Shown: positions 30,301 to 39,691 of the stretch, in pieces
How positions within the stretch are numbered: the stretch's first letter is position 1
Layout: the number at the start of each line of letters is the position of its first letter
Assembly: GCA_945910005.1 (NCBI GenBank)
Contig: OX246749.1
Coordinates: 26,872,679-26,936,678 of the forward strand
DNA length: 64,000 nucleotides
DNA from: Isoperla grammatica
Lineage: Eukaryota > Arthropoda > Insecta > Plecoptera > Perlodidae
Reading direction: 5' to 3'
Translations under genes and position numbers: made by a program
The notes under the pieces: model-generated
Database searches by the model: none
The model's input: the letters and a program-made list of their open reading frames with translations, nothing else
Told to the model about the DNA's origin: nothing

Positions 30301-31948
30301 AATCCATCAATCTCTGGAAGGTAGCTGGGGCTCCACACAGTCCAAACGCCATCCGGTTGTAGTGATAATGACCGGTAGGGGTGGAAAACCCAGTTTTTTC
30401 TCTGTCCTTCTCATCGATTTGGCATTGGTAATATCCGCTTCGCAGGTCCAACGTTGTAAAATATTTACAATTTCCTAAGTTGTCTAGAGTTTCAGTTATG
30501 TTTGGTAGGGGGTAAGCATCCCCTTTACTGACTTGATTCAACCCTCTAAAGTCAGTGACCAATCTGTACTTGGGTTCAGCTCCTTCTGCAACCTTTTTAG
30601 GTACTAAAATAATGGGTGCGGACCAGGGAGAGTTTGATGGTTCAATTATACCCTTTCGGAGCATATCATCTATATGCTCGTCAACCACACCCTTCAAGGC
30701 ATGCGGTATCCGGTATGGATGCTTGCGCACTGGCTTTGCATCTCCTGTGTCAATTGTATGTTTAACCATACTTGTACACCCGAGCGTATCCTCTGACTCG
30801 GAGAACAACTCAACGTATTGATCAAGTACGCTGTTTACCTTAGCCCTACTTTGAGGCTCTAAGTGTGCTAGTTTGCTCTCGAGAAGTGCCTTTACTTTGG
30901 CCTTATCTTGCTGTGCATTATCTGTTTCCATTGCTCGCCTTTTGACATTAGGCAGCACTGCACGGATATCTCGCTGGGTTTCGGACACGTTTGAATCCAT
31001 TCTTTCTGCCTCTCCCAACAAAGTGTTTTTCACTAGTTGGATCGGATCCATCCCAACATTCATGAGTTTGAGGGGAACTAGATTGCCGTTCGTGCTAGCC
31101 GCAACTCTGGCCACTAACACACCGTGTAGTTGCACCGCTTGGGGTTCGACAACTACGTCGGTAGGAATACTAGGACCTCCTCGATCTAGTCTCCCATATA
31201 CAATGACTTCACTATGGCTAGGCAACATGGTGGTTTCCTGCGCATAAACTTTCCAACCTTTAGTTGTAGTGTTCGCAGACTTAACTGTGCTGTTTGAACT
31301 ACCTGCCTGTGCTGAATTCTCACTAGGGTTGCGCGTACCCATTGGAGTTCCTGACAAGGCTCGAGCGGCAGGGGTAATTAGGCCCTTCCGTCCGCGTGTC
31401 GATTCCTGCTCACCTGGATTAATTACTTCCAAGTGAACATTAGTGAATCTGGTAGAACAAGTGTTGCATTTATGCCCGTTAGGACACGTAGCTGCACGTG
31501 CTGCTTTCCCAATAAATGGTACTTCACTATGTTTAATGCGTAGGGTTTGTGAGTCGAAGTTTAATACTCCTTTCTCCCGTGAGAGAAAATCCACGCCTAG
31601 GATGCCATCGAATGGTAGATCTAGATTGGCTACATGAAACTGATGTTTATAATTTTGATTTTGGATACTGAACGTAACAGATTGTAGCCCAAGTATCTGA
31701 ATAGTTGTTCCTGTTACGCCCCTAGCCCGTGTATGATCGGCCCTAAGTGCATCTGTGCTAACGCCTGGTTGTAGGACAGAAATCGTAGCTCCGGTATCGA
31801 CCAGTAGCTGTCTGACTATTCCTTCTATCTCTACCTCAATGAGAACTTCACAGTCTCCATTATCGGGCGTAGCTACACTAGGCACCGTCACCTGTTGGAC
31901 TAGTTCTGGCTCGTTGATGGGGCCCTCAACGAACCTTGACCTTTTGGG
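27341..31948 (-). CDS. Gypsy pol: protease, reverse transcriptase, RNase H, integrase, AT-hook tail
   Basis: The frame runs uninterrupted to 27,341; the nominal start at 31,891 is GTG, and the frame is open further upstream into gag. Numbering from 31,891: aspartic protease VDTGAT at 32-34 region; reverse transcriptase with YLDD near 545; RNase H with ATDASGLAVGAVL and a TDRELLAV block; integrase with an HHCC zinc domain near 890 (CDSCAKRK), catalytic Asp in MDIVGP near 960, Asp in TDQGRNF near 1,015 and Glu in GMVERLHQ near 1,052. The tail after the GPY/F region has two AT-hooks (KKPRGRPKLAE near 1,232, KRPRGRPKKVK near 1,262), an acidic Ser-rich stretch and a final PRYNLRSR block. All catalytic residues are present, so it looks functional. 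Confidence 0.93.
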   Translation of the reverse strand, partial: PKRSRFVEGPINEPELVQQVTVPSVATPDNGDCEVLIEVEIEGIVRQLLVDTGATISVLQPGVSTDALRADHTRARGVTGTTIQILGLQSVTFSIQNQNYKHQFHVANLDLPFDGILGVDFLSREKGVLNFDSQTLRIKHSEVPFIGKAARAATCPNGHKCNTCSTRFTNVHLEVINPGEQESTRGRKGLITPAARALSGTPMGTRNPSENSAQAGSSNSTVKSANTTTKGWKVYAQETTMLPSHSEVIVYGRLDRGGPSIPTDVVVEPQAVQLHGVLVARVAASTNGNLVPLKLMNVGMDPIQLVKNTLLGEAERMDSNVSETQRDIRAVLPNVKRRAMETDNAQQDKAKVKALLESKLAHLEPQSRAKVNSVLDQYVELFSESEDTLGCTSMVKHTIDTGDAKPVRKHPYRIPHALKGVVDEHIDDMLRKGIIEPSNSPWSAPIILVPKKVAEGAEPKYRLVTDFRGLNQVSKGDAYPLPNITETLDNLGNCKYFTTLDLRSGYYQCQIDEKDREKTGFSTPTGHYHYNRMAFGLCGAPATFQRLMDCVLAGLTNIECMIYLDDIILYSRTIDDHVESLHKVFERLKEANLKIQPDKCTFAQSEVNYLGHVVTCDGVKPDPRLTTAIKDYKRPQNVKDVRAFLGLSGYYRKFIENYADKAHPLTQLTKQDVPFVWTNQHQQAFENLKAQLCGESILKYPVFTEPFILATDASGLAVGAVLSQKINGVEKPIAYASRQLNKAERNYSTTDRELLAVVWGTKYFRCYLFGRPFTLFTDHAPLRWMLKLKEPKSSRLTRWMVRLSEFEFEIIHKPGKSNTNADALSRQVNVLATRGKTTYLPLMSRDLFLQEQQNDENCYNIIQNLEEPEYEEQFQLDEDGLLYHVNGDIWRIVVPANLIKRIIQNHHDTVFSGHQGVKRTIDLVQARYYWKTLRRDIEKYVLECDSCAKRKPGKRKVIPLGTHEETSNPFELVSMDIVGPLPTTTNGNKYLLTFIDYFTRYCEAIPIKDQTAETVAREFVEKIITRHGTPKKLLTDQGRNFISALMQETCRLLKIKKLQTSPYNPMSNGMVERLHQTLVNMIAQYVDKDHKTWDRFVPYATMAYRSTPNDVTGYSPYYLLHGREMSLPFNDNLEPNLIGDESEQQQQLADKLNEAYELVKQNNRKARDSQKRYYDQKAKPQSYNVGEYVYLHNAAMKPGLSKKLASPWTGPYKILEKIGNENYKLQLNKNKETIIHSNRIKPCKMPVEPKKPRGRPKLAEAQNVRQPIDQAKPIMVKRPRGRPKKVKVQNPDSPIDSDSSTSSNRQQRCPRKGNHQHMQQTADDEEMPTLQRTRGRSRTDIEVISPLSDQSEDEADTMPPHRHVPVEIHRSTSPSPVESACESSDEGSVVAGDESPGSETTETDADDNDNEDPNNEQLGLDKDSTDSETSAAEGCSSPQLLGRGQSNAVVEDALETEERQSIEKKANPNSEHEDSQIEQADVDDEVFQSEKDDTGTTLAQSTPLVTTETLAPRYNLRSRARLQSSSSSPKVHEKK

Positions 31949-32970
31949 TCTTGCGTTGCGGCCTCCGGCGATGGCTTATGCCAGCAGTTCCTGCTCAGAT
32001 GTCCTGGCTTCCGACAATGAACACAAAATGGAGGTTTCTTTCCCTTGTGCTTGTTACCGTTTACTTTTGTCGGGGGTTCACCGGACTCTGGGGGACTAGC
32101 CTTCGCTTGATTGGCTTTATTCCCTCTGCAGTCTCGGGAATAGTGACCCTTTTTGTTACACGAGTAACAAGTTACGCTATTAGATTGAGTCGCGTACACT
32201 ACTTTGGATGATTTTGGTTCTTGTTCCCTAGCAGCCTGGTCGGTCGAATCGACCGCGACTGCGAGAGTTATTGCCTCCGCTAGTGTGCTTGGCATACGGT
32301 ATCGTACCTGCAATCCTACATTGCCCAGGAGACCGTTTGTATAAGCGGCTAATAACCTACGCTCAGCTTCCCTGTTTATAATCTGCTGCTCCCGCGCGTC
32401 CCCTACTTTCTGAATAGTTGCAAGGCATAGCTGCTTGCAACGGTCAGCAAAGGCTTCGGGCGATTCGCCAGCAGTCTGTTTAGCGTTTTGAAGCTGCGTG
32501 TAATAAAACTGATCCGGTTGTTTAGACCGAAATCGTTCAATCAACGCTGCTCGGAAGTTAGCGTATGAGATCCCAGGAGCCTGAAGCTCTGCATTACTTT
32601 CTAGAAAAGTAAGTGCAGGCCCGAGCAATTTGAGACCAATGATTTTCATCTTATCGGTCTCTGTCCAGGATCCTAGATCAGCTGCCTTATCGATCTGGGA
32701 GAGGAAACCCTCGACTGGTAAATCCGAGGCGTCTCCCTTCCAGGGCTTGATCATATTGCCCACAGTGAGGTCTTTTACCACAGCCAATTCACCCTGGTTT
32801 CCATTATGTTCGTGCTGCTGCGCCTGGGTAGGGCGAGCAGCTGCCTCAGCTTTAACCGTCACTAGCTCAGTTCGAACTTGTTCGTATGCAGTTTGCAACT
32901 GCCCAAACTGAGTTCTTATCTGAGTCAGCTCCTGAACGAGTCTCTCAAACTGTTCTTTTGTAACGGCCAT
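31900..32970 (-). CDS. Gypsy gag
   Basis: A 356-codon structural protein with ATG at 32,970. It has an N-terminal coiled coil (residues 1-45), a capsid-like helical region of the Ty3/retrotrans_gag type (PWKGDASDLPVEGFLSQIDK, then FRAALIERFRSKQ), and two CCHC zinc knuckles (CYSCNKKGHYSRDC and CVHCRKPGHLSRNC) before the stop. It assembles the particle and binds RNA. Pol is in the -1 frame relative to gag and overlaps its end, so Pol is expected to be made as a Gag-Pol fusion. Confidence 0.92.
   Translation of the reverse strand: MAVTKEQFERLVQELTQIRTQFGQLQTAYEQVRTELVTVKAEAAARPTQAQQHEHNGNQGELAVVKDLTVGNMIKPWKGDASDLPVEGFLSQIDKAADLGSWTETDKMKIIGLKLLGPALTFLESNAELQAPGISYANFRAALIERFRSKQPDQFYYTQLQNAKQTAGESPEAFADRCKQLCLATIQKVGDAREQQIINREAERRLLAAYTNGLLGNVGLQVRYRMPSTLAEAITLAVAVDSTDQAAREQEPKSSKVVYATQSNSVTCYSCNKKGHYSRDCRGNKANQAKASPPESGEPPTKVNGNKHKGKKPPFCVHCRKPGHLSRNCWHKPSPEAATQDPKGQGSLRAPSTSQN
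31942..31948 (-). promoter_or_regulatory. Candidate -1 ribosomal frameshift site C_CCA_AAA
   Basis: In gag frame the minus strand reads gaC CCA AAA ggt, a perfect X_XXY_YYZ heptamer. Slipping back one base puts ribosomes exactly in the pol frame, which stays open from here into the protease. It lies 39 nt before the gag stop. No stimulatory pseudoknot was modelled. Confidence 0.65.
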
Positions 32971-33230
32971 TTTGATTAATCTTTAGATCGTGTGATCAGA
33001 AAAATTTAATTTACGAATACTGAGCTATCTTTATTTTTACGGAAACCAATGATGTTCGGCAAGGTACACTCAACTGTGTTAAGCACACTGCATGCGTAGT
33101 AATGATAGTGCAATAACTTACCCAATGTTGTCTTCTTGTGATACACTACCTAACCTCTCACACCAATATCAATCAGCAATCAAAACTCCAGTGGGTTCTT
33201 TTTCCAAAGTGTTAGTAAGGAAAAAAGATT

Positions 33231-33248
33231 ATCCCGTAGCTGCCACCA
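33231..33248 (-). promoter_or_regulatory. Primer binding site of the Gypsy element
   Basis: Three bases after the 5' LTR end (..GGCACAACA) the minus strand reads TGGTGGCAGCTACGGG. It begins with TGG, as expected for pairing with a tRNA 3' CCA end. The tRNA was not identified. Confidence 0.6.
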
Positions 33249-33251
33249 GTT

Positions 33252-33865
33252 TGTTGTGCCGACAATCAGATTGATTACCAGTCAATCTATTATCGACACC
33301 TGGAGCTTGATTTACTTACTGATATTGGGAATGAGAGGGAGGGATTTTCTGGTTAATTCATAAGCCTTGTAAGATTGTAAATTATTTAATAAAAACAACT
33401 ACTATTCTACTTACATAAGCTTATCACTATTTTTATTATCCCTAACATCCTAGTGAACACCTTATCAGCTAGGCTGCCAGATCACAAGAGGGCGATTCCA
33501 GGCTCTTGCAGCCAGGAGTGGGGGAGAGGGGGTTACCTCATCCACTCCTGGTTCCCATAATGCTAGCTTATGGAGTACAGTCATATGTAATAATTAGACA
33601 GTGATCTGCCTCAATTCCCCATATGCTGCCTGTCAGTCTACAAACATATGGAGGGGCTTGTACTGTCTAGTCAGCGATCTCAGATAGCATGGATCCAGTG
33701 ACCGAGGCCTGCAGTTCGCAAGCTAATCAGCTGGACAGGTTGAAGGCTGAGCAATAAGTCTACAATGTACTTGAAAAGTTATCTAATCATATTTATGATT
33801 GCTAAATTATGATTTACCAATCAATCAATGGATATTGATTGAAAGGCTTCCCTGCCCTCATCACA
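33252..33865 (-). repeat. Gypsy 5' LTR
   Basis: 614-bp terminal repeat matching 23,830-24,443. Transcription of the element would start here and run leftward. Confidence 0.95.
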
Positions 33866-33902
33866 ATAATAATAATCTGTTTTAAATTTTGTAGGTAACC
33901 TA

Positions 33903-34110
33903 TACCCTACCCGCACACAGTTTTTCCAACAATTTAAAAAATACATTACAACCAACATTAAATATAAAATAACTTAAATTTAACACATATAAAATTAAAA
34001 CATAATTACTACTTTCATAATTCCTTAATTCTTTAGCTTGCAAAACACCATCTTGGTGGCGCAAAATGACCTAACTGGTTGAAGCGCCCTTAAACCCAAT
34101 AAACTCAACT
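33903..34110 (+). mobile_element. LINE family A, 5'-truncated 3' end (right copy)
   Basis: The same roughly 200-bp LINE A 3' end as at 16,623-16,830, with identical truncation point, because it lies inside the duplicated segment. Confidence 0.88.
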
Positions 34111-34525
34111 TTAAGCTACAAGCTATACCTAAAACAAAACAGACGTTAAATGCAGTATAGCATCAGAAGTAAATACAATATAACTTTTAATATAATAATG
34201 AGCATACAAGGAAAAAATATAGCATAGTAGAAATAATATGTTACAATATAATAAACCATATTAGTAACATGAGGTATAATGTTAATTTAGTAGTAGTTTT
34301 CACAGGAAAAAATGAAAAACATAAACTTAGTTGAAGGGACATATTACCGTGATTGGGTGCAATAATCATGAGTGATACCCTTAACGCTACCATTTCACTC
34401 TTAAAGGTCTCATCTTGAAATTTTGTGCACAAAAATATTATTGAACTATTTTATAATACTCTCACACTAAATATACACACATTTTGAAGGTATTTACTTA
34501 CATTTTATCAACAGCAGCAAAGATG

Positions 34526-34750
34526 TTATGAATCTCCTTGACATACTCCACTCTTGCACTGTGAACTGAAGTCGGGAAAGCCGAAGGTTAGCGAGTTGAG
34601 AACAACATACCGCTTTGCATGTACAGAGCAGGGGCCGAAATCACAAGAAGTCTTGGCTCGTAGCTCTTGTAGTAAAGTTGCTGAGAGTTTCTGGTTGTTG
34701 ACCGTCCACAGAATGACGCCATCTCTTGTCCATACATTCTTGTAGCACAA
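34526..34750 (-). pseudogene. ORF1 C-terminal segment (right copy)
   Basis: Continues the ORF1 reading from the last 74-bp unit: CYKNVWTRDGVILW, the conserved C-terminal end of L1-type/FP-like ORF1 domains, then a non-conserved tail to 34,526. With 37,558-38,085 it forms one gene whose middle has become the 74-bp array. Confidence 0.75.
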
Positions 34751-37557
34751 CTGATCAGTTGCTTGATGCAGGACATCTCTTCGTCGCGATATTAGATCCT
34801 CTCTGATTATAATGCCTGTGTTTGCTGATCAGTTGCTTGATGCAGGACATCTCTTCGTCGCGATGTTAGATCCTCTCTGATTATAATGCCTGTGTTTGCT
34901 GATCAGTTGCTTGATGCAGGACATCTCTTCGTCGCGATGTTAGATCCTCTCTGATTATAATGCCTGTGTTTGCTGATCAGTTGCTTGATGCAGGACATCT
35001 CCTCGACGCGATATTCGGTCCTCTCTGATTATAATGCCTGTGTTTGCTGATCAGTTGCTTGATGCAGGACATCTCCTCGTCGCTATGTAAGGTCCTCTCT
35101 GATTATAATGCATGTGTTTGCTGTTCAGTTGCTTGATGCAGGACATCTCCTCGTCGCTATGTTAGGTCCTCTCTGATTATAATGCCTGTGTTTGCTGTTC
35201 AGTTGCTTGATGCAGGACATCTCCTCGTCGCGATGTTCGGTCCTCTCTGATTATAATGCCTGTGTTTGCTGTTCAGTTGCTTGATGCAGGACATCTCCTC
35301 GTCGCTATGTAAGGTCCTCTCTGATTAAAATGCCTGTGTTTGCTGTTCAGTTGCTTGATGCAGGACATCTCCTCGTCGCGATGTTAGGTCCTCTCTGATT
35401 ATAATGCCTGTGTTTGCTGATCAGTTGCTTGATGCAGGACATATCCTCGTCGCGATGTTCGGTCCTCTCTGATTATAATGCCTGTGTTTGCTGATCAGTT
35501 GCTTGATGCAGGACATCTCCTCGTCGCGATGTTCGGTCCTCTCTGATTATAATGCCTGTGTTTGCTGTTCAGTTGCATGATGCAGGACATCTCGACGCTA
35601 TGTAAGGTCCTCTCTGATTATAATGCCTGTGTTTGCTGTTCAGTTGCTTGATGCAGGACATCTCCTCGTCGCTATGTAAGGTCCTCTCTGATTATAATGC
35701 CTGTGTTTGCTGATCAGTTGCTTGATGCAGGACATCTCCTCGACGCTATGTAAGGTCCTCTCTGATTATAATGCCTGTGTTGCTGATCAGTTGCTTGATG
35801 CAGGACATCTCCTCGACGCTATGTTAGGTCCTCTCTGATTATAATGCCTGTGTTTGCTGTTCAGTTGCTTGATGCAGGACATCTCCTCGTCGCTATGTAA
35901 GGTCCTCTCTGATTATAATGCCTGTGTTTGCTGTTCAGTTGCTTGATGCAGGACATCTCCTCGACGCTATGTAAGGTCCTCTCTGATTATAATGCCTGTG
36001 TTTGCTGTTCAGTTGCTTGATGCAGGACATCTCCTCGTCGCTATGTAAGGTCCTCTCTGATTATAATGCCTGTGTTTGCTGTTCAGTTGCTTGATGCAGG
36101 ACATCTCCTCGTCGCTATGTAAGGTCCTCTCTGATTATAATGCCTGTGTTTGCTGTTCAGTTGCTTGATGCAGGACATCTCCTCGTCGCTATGTTAGGTC
36201 CTCTCTGATTATAATGCCTGTGTTTGCTGTTCAGTTGCTTGATGCAGGACATCTCCTCGTCGCTATGTAAGGTCCTCTCTGATTATAATGCCTGTGTTTG
36301 CTGATCAGTTGCTTGATGCAGGACATCTCCTCGTCGCTATGTAAGGTCCTCTCTGATTATAATGCCTGTGTTTGCTGATCAGTTGCTTGATGCAGGACAT
36401 CTCCTCGACGCTATGTAAGGTCCTCTCTGATTATAATGCCTGTGTTTGCTGATCAGTTGCTTGATGCAGGACATCTCCTCGACGCTATGTAAGGTCCTCT
36501 CTGATTATAATGCCTGTGTTTGCTGTTCAGTTGCTTGATGCAGGACATCTCCTCGTCGCGATGTTCGATCCTCTCTGATTATAATGCCTGTGTTTGCTGT
36601 TCAGTTGCTTGATGCAGGACATCTCCTCGTCGCGATGTTCGGTCCTCTCTGATTATAATGCCTGTGTTTGCTGATCAGTTGCTTGATGCAGGACATCTCC
36701 TCGACGCTATGTAAGGTCCTCTCTGATTATAATGCCTGTGTTTGCTGATCAGTTGCTTGATGCAGGACATCTCCTCGACGCTATGTAAGGTCCTCTCTGA
36801 TTATAATGCCTGTGTTTGCTGTTCAGTTGCTTGATGCAGGACATCTCCTCGACGCTATGTTAGGTCCTCTCTGATTATAATGCCTGTGTTTGCTGTTCAG
36901 TTGCTTGATGCAGGACATCTCCTCGTCGCGATGTTCGATCCTCTCTGATTATAATGCCTGTGTTTGCTGTTCAGTTGCTTGATGCAGGACATCTCCTCGT
37001 CGCTATGCTAGGTCCTCTTTGATTATAATGCCTGTGTTGCTGATCAGTTGCTTGATGCAGGACATCTCCTCGTCGCTATGTAAGGTCCTCTCTGATTATA
37101 ATGCCTGTGTTTGCTGTTCAGTTGCTTGATGAAGGACATCTCCTCGACGCTATGTTAGGTCCTCTCTGATTAGAATGCCTGTGTTTGCTGTTCAGTTGCT
37201 TGATGCAGGACATCTCCTCGTCGCTATGTTAGGTCCTCTCTGATTATAATGCCTGTGTTTGCTGTTCAGTTGCTTGATGCAGGACATCTCCTCGACGCTA
37301 TGTTAGGTCCTCTCTGATTATAATGCCTGTGTTTGCTGTTCAGTTGCTTGATGCAGGACATCTCCTCGACGCTATGTTAGGTCCTCTCTGATTATAATGC
37401 CTGTGTTTGCTGATCAGTTGCTTGATGCAGGACATCTCCTCGACGCTATGTTAGGTCCTCTCTGATTATAATGCCTGTGTTTGCTGTTCAGTTGCTTGAT
37501 GCAGGACATCTCCTCGTCGCTATGTTAGGTCCTCTCTGATTATAATGCCTGTGTTTG
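34751..37557. repeat. 74-bp tandem repeat array, about 38 units
   Basis: 2,807 bp of head-to-tail units of 74 bp (a few are 71-73 bp), each with cagttgcttgatgcaggaca...ctctctgattataatgcctg. Units vary at fixed positions (gatcag/gttcag; gtcgcgatgttcgg/gacgctatgtaagg). Read on the minus strand, one unit encodes NTGIIIREDL(T) then RR..DVLHQATDQ, the ORF1 segment expected exactly between the flanking ORF1 pieces. Because 74 is not a multiple of 3, the frame changes with every unit, so the array is not coding as a whole. The left copy of the duplication has two units. Confidence 0.97.
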
Positions 37558-38085
37558 CTGGGCGCTTCTACCGAGCAAATATGTCACTACGAGTGCGGTG
37601 GCTCACAAAGCGAACAATGATGGGCCTACGCACGAGATTGTTTTGGTCTACCCTGTTGTCTTGCTGTTCAATTCGGTGGGAACGTGATATGTCGGCCTTT
37701 GTGACACTAAGAACAAGTTTGTTATGGAATAAATCAACCAGCTTTTGGTCCGAGTTCTCATGTTCTGTCTCACGAATTCCGAAAATTCTTAAATTGGACC
37801 TCCAATCGTACTGTTCAAATCATCTGTTGTTGTTGCGACCTCTGCAGCAAGTTCAGCAGACTTGTTTTCTTGTTTTGTGGTGAGCGTTTTGAATGTTTGC
37901 TTCCTGTAGACTTAGTCTTTCTTCTAGTTCATCCCGAACAGCTGCAGTTACTTCTTCAATAATTTTTGGAATTATGACTGGTAGCAATCCTGCCACTTAG
38001 CTGCTGTATAATTTCATCGTCATTAAGCGCGTGTTGCAAGGACGATGCTATCGTTTAAATCGGTTACTTTAGGTGGCATTGTGCA
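37558..38085 (-). pseudogene. ORF1 N-terminal part: leader, coiled coil, RRM-like domain
   Basis: From an ATG near 38,082 (MPPKVTDLNDSIVLA) the minus strand passes a frameshifted coiled-coil zone and reaches RSNLRIFGIRETEHENSD, QKLVDLFHNKL, DISRSHRIEQQD and RRPIIVRFVSHRTRSDIF. These are the signature of L1-type ORF1 RNA-binding domains. After a stop codon (tag near 37,569) it runs directly into the first 74-bp unit with the expected next residues (KRPANTGIIIRED). The gene is the source of the satellite. Confidence 0.78.
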
Positions 38086-38569
38086 ACCACGCGTACTTCA
38101 ATTGCACCTAAAAGTTTGCAACACTTAAGAGGAGATCCTTGCCATATACCTACAATGCTAATTTAGCTGACTTCATGTACCTTTTTTAGACTTTTTCTTA
38201 GAACTGTTGGGTCAATGTGCCTGACATTTTAGGACCATATGTAGGAACATGTCCTACATGACCCCTAGTAGAATTATTTATCTGCAGTTATTATAACTGG
38301 TTAAAAAAAAAAATCAAAACCCAAACATCACCTTTTAAATATTTTTTTATCTTATCAATTTTCTAGCATGTAAACGAAGCCCCTTATTTAATTTATTCTA
38401 GTAGGGTGTGTGTTGTGCTGAGTTACACATATCCTTGAAATTTCAAGACAATTGGTCTATTGGGTCCTGAGAAAAGGTACACAATGTGTACAAATATTAA
38501 TATTCGGAGGAAACATACTTTAAAGTTGAAACACGCTTCTTACCTACTTCAAATCCCCTCAAAATGTGT
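38086..38569. other. AT-rich interval, nothing recognised
   Basis: No gene, terminal repeat or RNA recognised. Confidence 0.5.
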
Positions 38570-39292
38570 TTAGAAAAGCCCAGCTTCATATGATGGGTCA
38601 TCAGGGTCCTCTGTGTCATCCACACTTCTTCTCTTGTTACGGTTGTGAAACCGGGCTAGTTTCGCTACAGCTTCCATAGCGCTTTCAGCGCTTTTAATAC
38701 GCGTGGTGTCAATCAGCAACTGGTGTTCGTTCCAACTTCCATCCCCATCATTTTAGCACTTTTTGACGGGCTTACACTCCGTCATTAAAGCATATGACAG
38801 CGCCATATACCCCGAAACAAATTGTGTCGAGTCCCACATACACCGTCTTAGTAAGCCGGTTCCAAATGACAGCGTTGAAGGATTTTGCGTGCGGCCGTGC
38901 AAACATTTTTTCAAAAGCTCCGGTTTTGAAAGGTCTTGGAAAATGTGTTTTATAGCACCCATTACTGCAGCTGCCCGAGCCGATTCGGGTTCAGTATCTG
39001 AGCCTTGGCCTAGGCCTAGGATTCTGCCTTCTTTGGCAGGCATAGATGGAACTACCTCGTTTAATCGTTCTTTGAGTAAGCACCATCGATAGTCTGTTAT
39101 TCTGCTTGGGGCGTTTTCTTCATTCTCATAATCGGCCAGTATCTCCCTCAGCTTTTCTAGCAAAGATTCTTCCATTACTTTCGTTTCATGTCTCACTTCA
39201 TTTACAGCCAATCTGGACTCCTCGACATCATCTCTCTTCCCTAGATACGTAGATTGTATCATGTATCGTATTCCCGCAATCTCTTCTTGCAT
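38570..39292 (-). pseudogene. Mutator-like transposase C-terminal part (copy 3), possibly chimeric
   Basis: From 39,292 the frame has about 110 residues of mostly charged helical sequence of unknown origin (ESLLEKLREILADYENEE). It then enters the Mutator-like C-terminal block: KPELLKKCLHGRTQNP, a region around SGYMALSYAL and, after a frameshift at about 38,725, QLLIDTTRIKSAESAME and the terminal DPDDPSYEAGLF with stop at 38,570. The catalytic N-terminal half is missing. It belongs to a different subfamily from the relics at 6,778 and 12,205. Confidence 0.6.
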
Positions 39293-39691
39293 TTTAAGTC
39301 AATCCTACCTGTTTTAAAAATCTCGATCTTTTCGTCGTAAGGAAACTTCCGTTCTGACAACACCAACTAGACCTTGGGCCAGCTATAACCCCCCCCCCCC
39401 TCTCCTCGTGCGGAAGCCCTGGAAGTGGTTTTTAGTACTTGGACATATTGACTTTCCTTTTAACTTGTTAGCCAACATGGTTTTGGTGGGTGCACCCACC
39501 AGGGGTGTTCAAATATGGTACTGTAAAAACCATACAAATATTAATTGAGGTATGTTGCCAGTTAAAATAATTCACTATTTCTAAAAGGATGTATTCTTTT
39601 ATTCGTGAGCTACCAAATAATACGATGTTTTTATTTTCAGGGTTACACAAACCAGTAATATATACTTGTTTTGTTTTTATTTCGAGCATAT
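39293..39691. other. Short non-coding interval
   Basis: Holds a C-run at about 39,390-39,401 and no recognisable gene. It abuts the LTR element. Confidence 0.5.

Larger units (their letters stand above)
23830..33865 (-). mobile_element. Ty3/Gypsy LTR retrotransposon, 10,036 bp, env-bearing type
   Basis: Two 614-bp LTRs (23,830-24,443 and 33,252-33,865) begin TG and end CA. I saw only one difference between them (a C/G near 24,245/33,667). A 4-bp target duplication ATAA is compatible with the flanks, though it falls in an (AAT)n run. On the minus strand the order is 5' LTR, primer site, gag, pol, env-like ORF, 1.7 kb of non-coding DNA, polypurine tract, 3' LTR. The element lies in the tail of LINE B, so it is younger than that insertion. 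Near-identical LTRs imply a very recent insertion. Confidence 0.95.
33875..34898 (+). repeat. Right copy of the ~1-kb direct duplication
   Basis: Starts right after ataataataat, the remainder of the LINE B tail, and matches 16,595-18,045 minus the tRNA-derived SINE. It continues without a break into the rest of the ORF1 gene and its 74-bp array. The right copy is therefore the one joined to the original downstream sequence. Confidence 0.85.

Noticed and set aside
34751..37557. CRISPR-like array
   Set aside because: The 74-bp units are contiguous with no unique spacers, and their sequence is explained by the ORF1 gene on both sides; the genome is eukaryotic.
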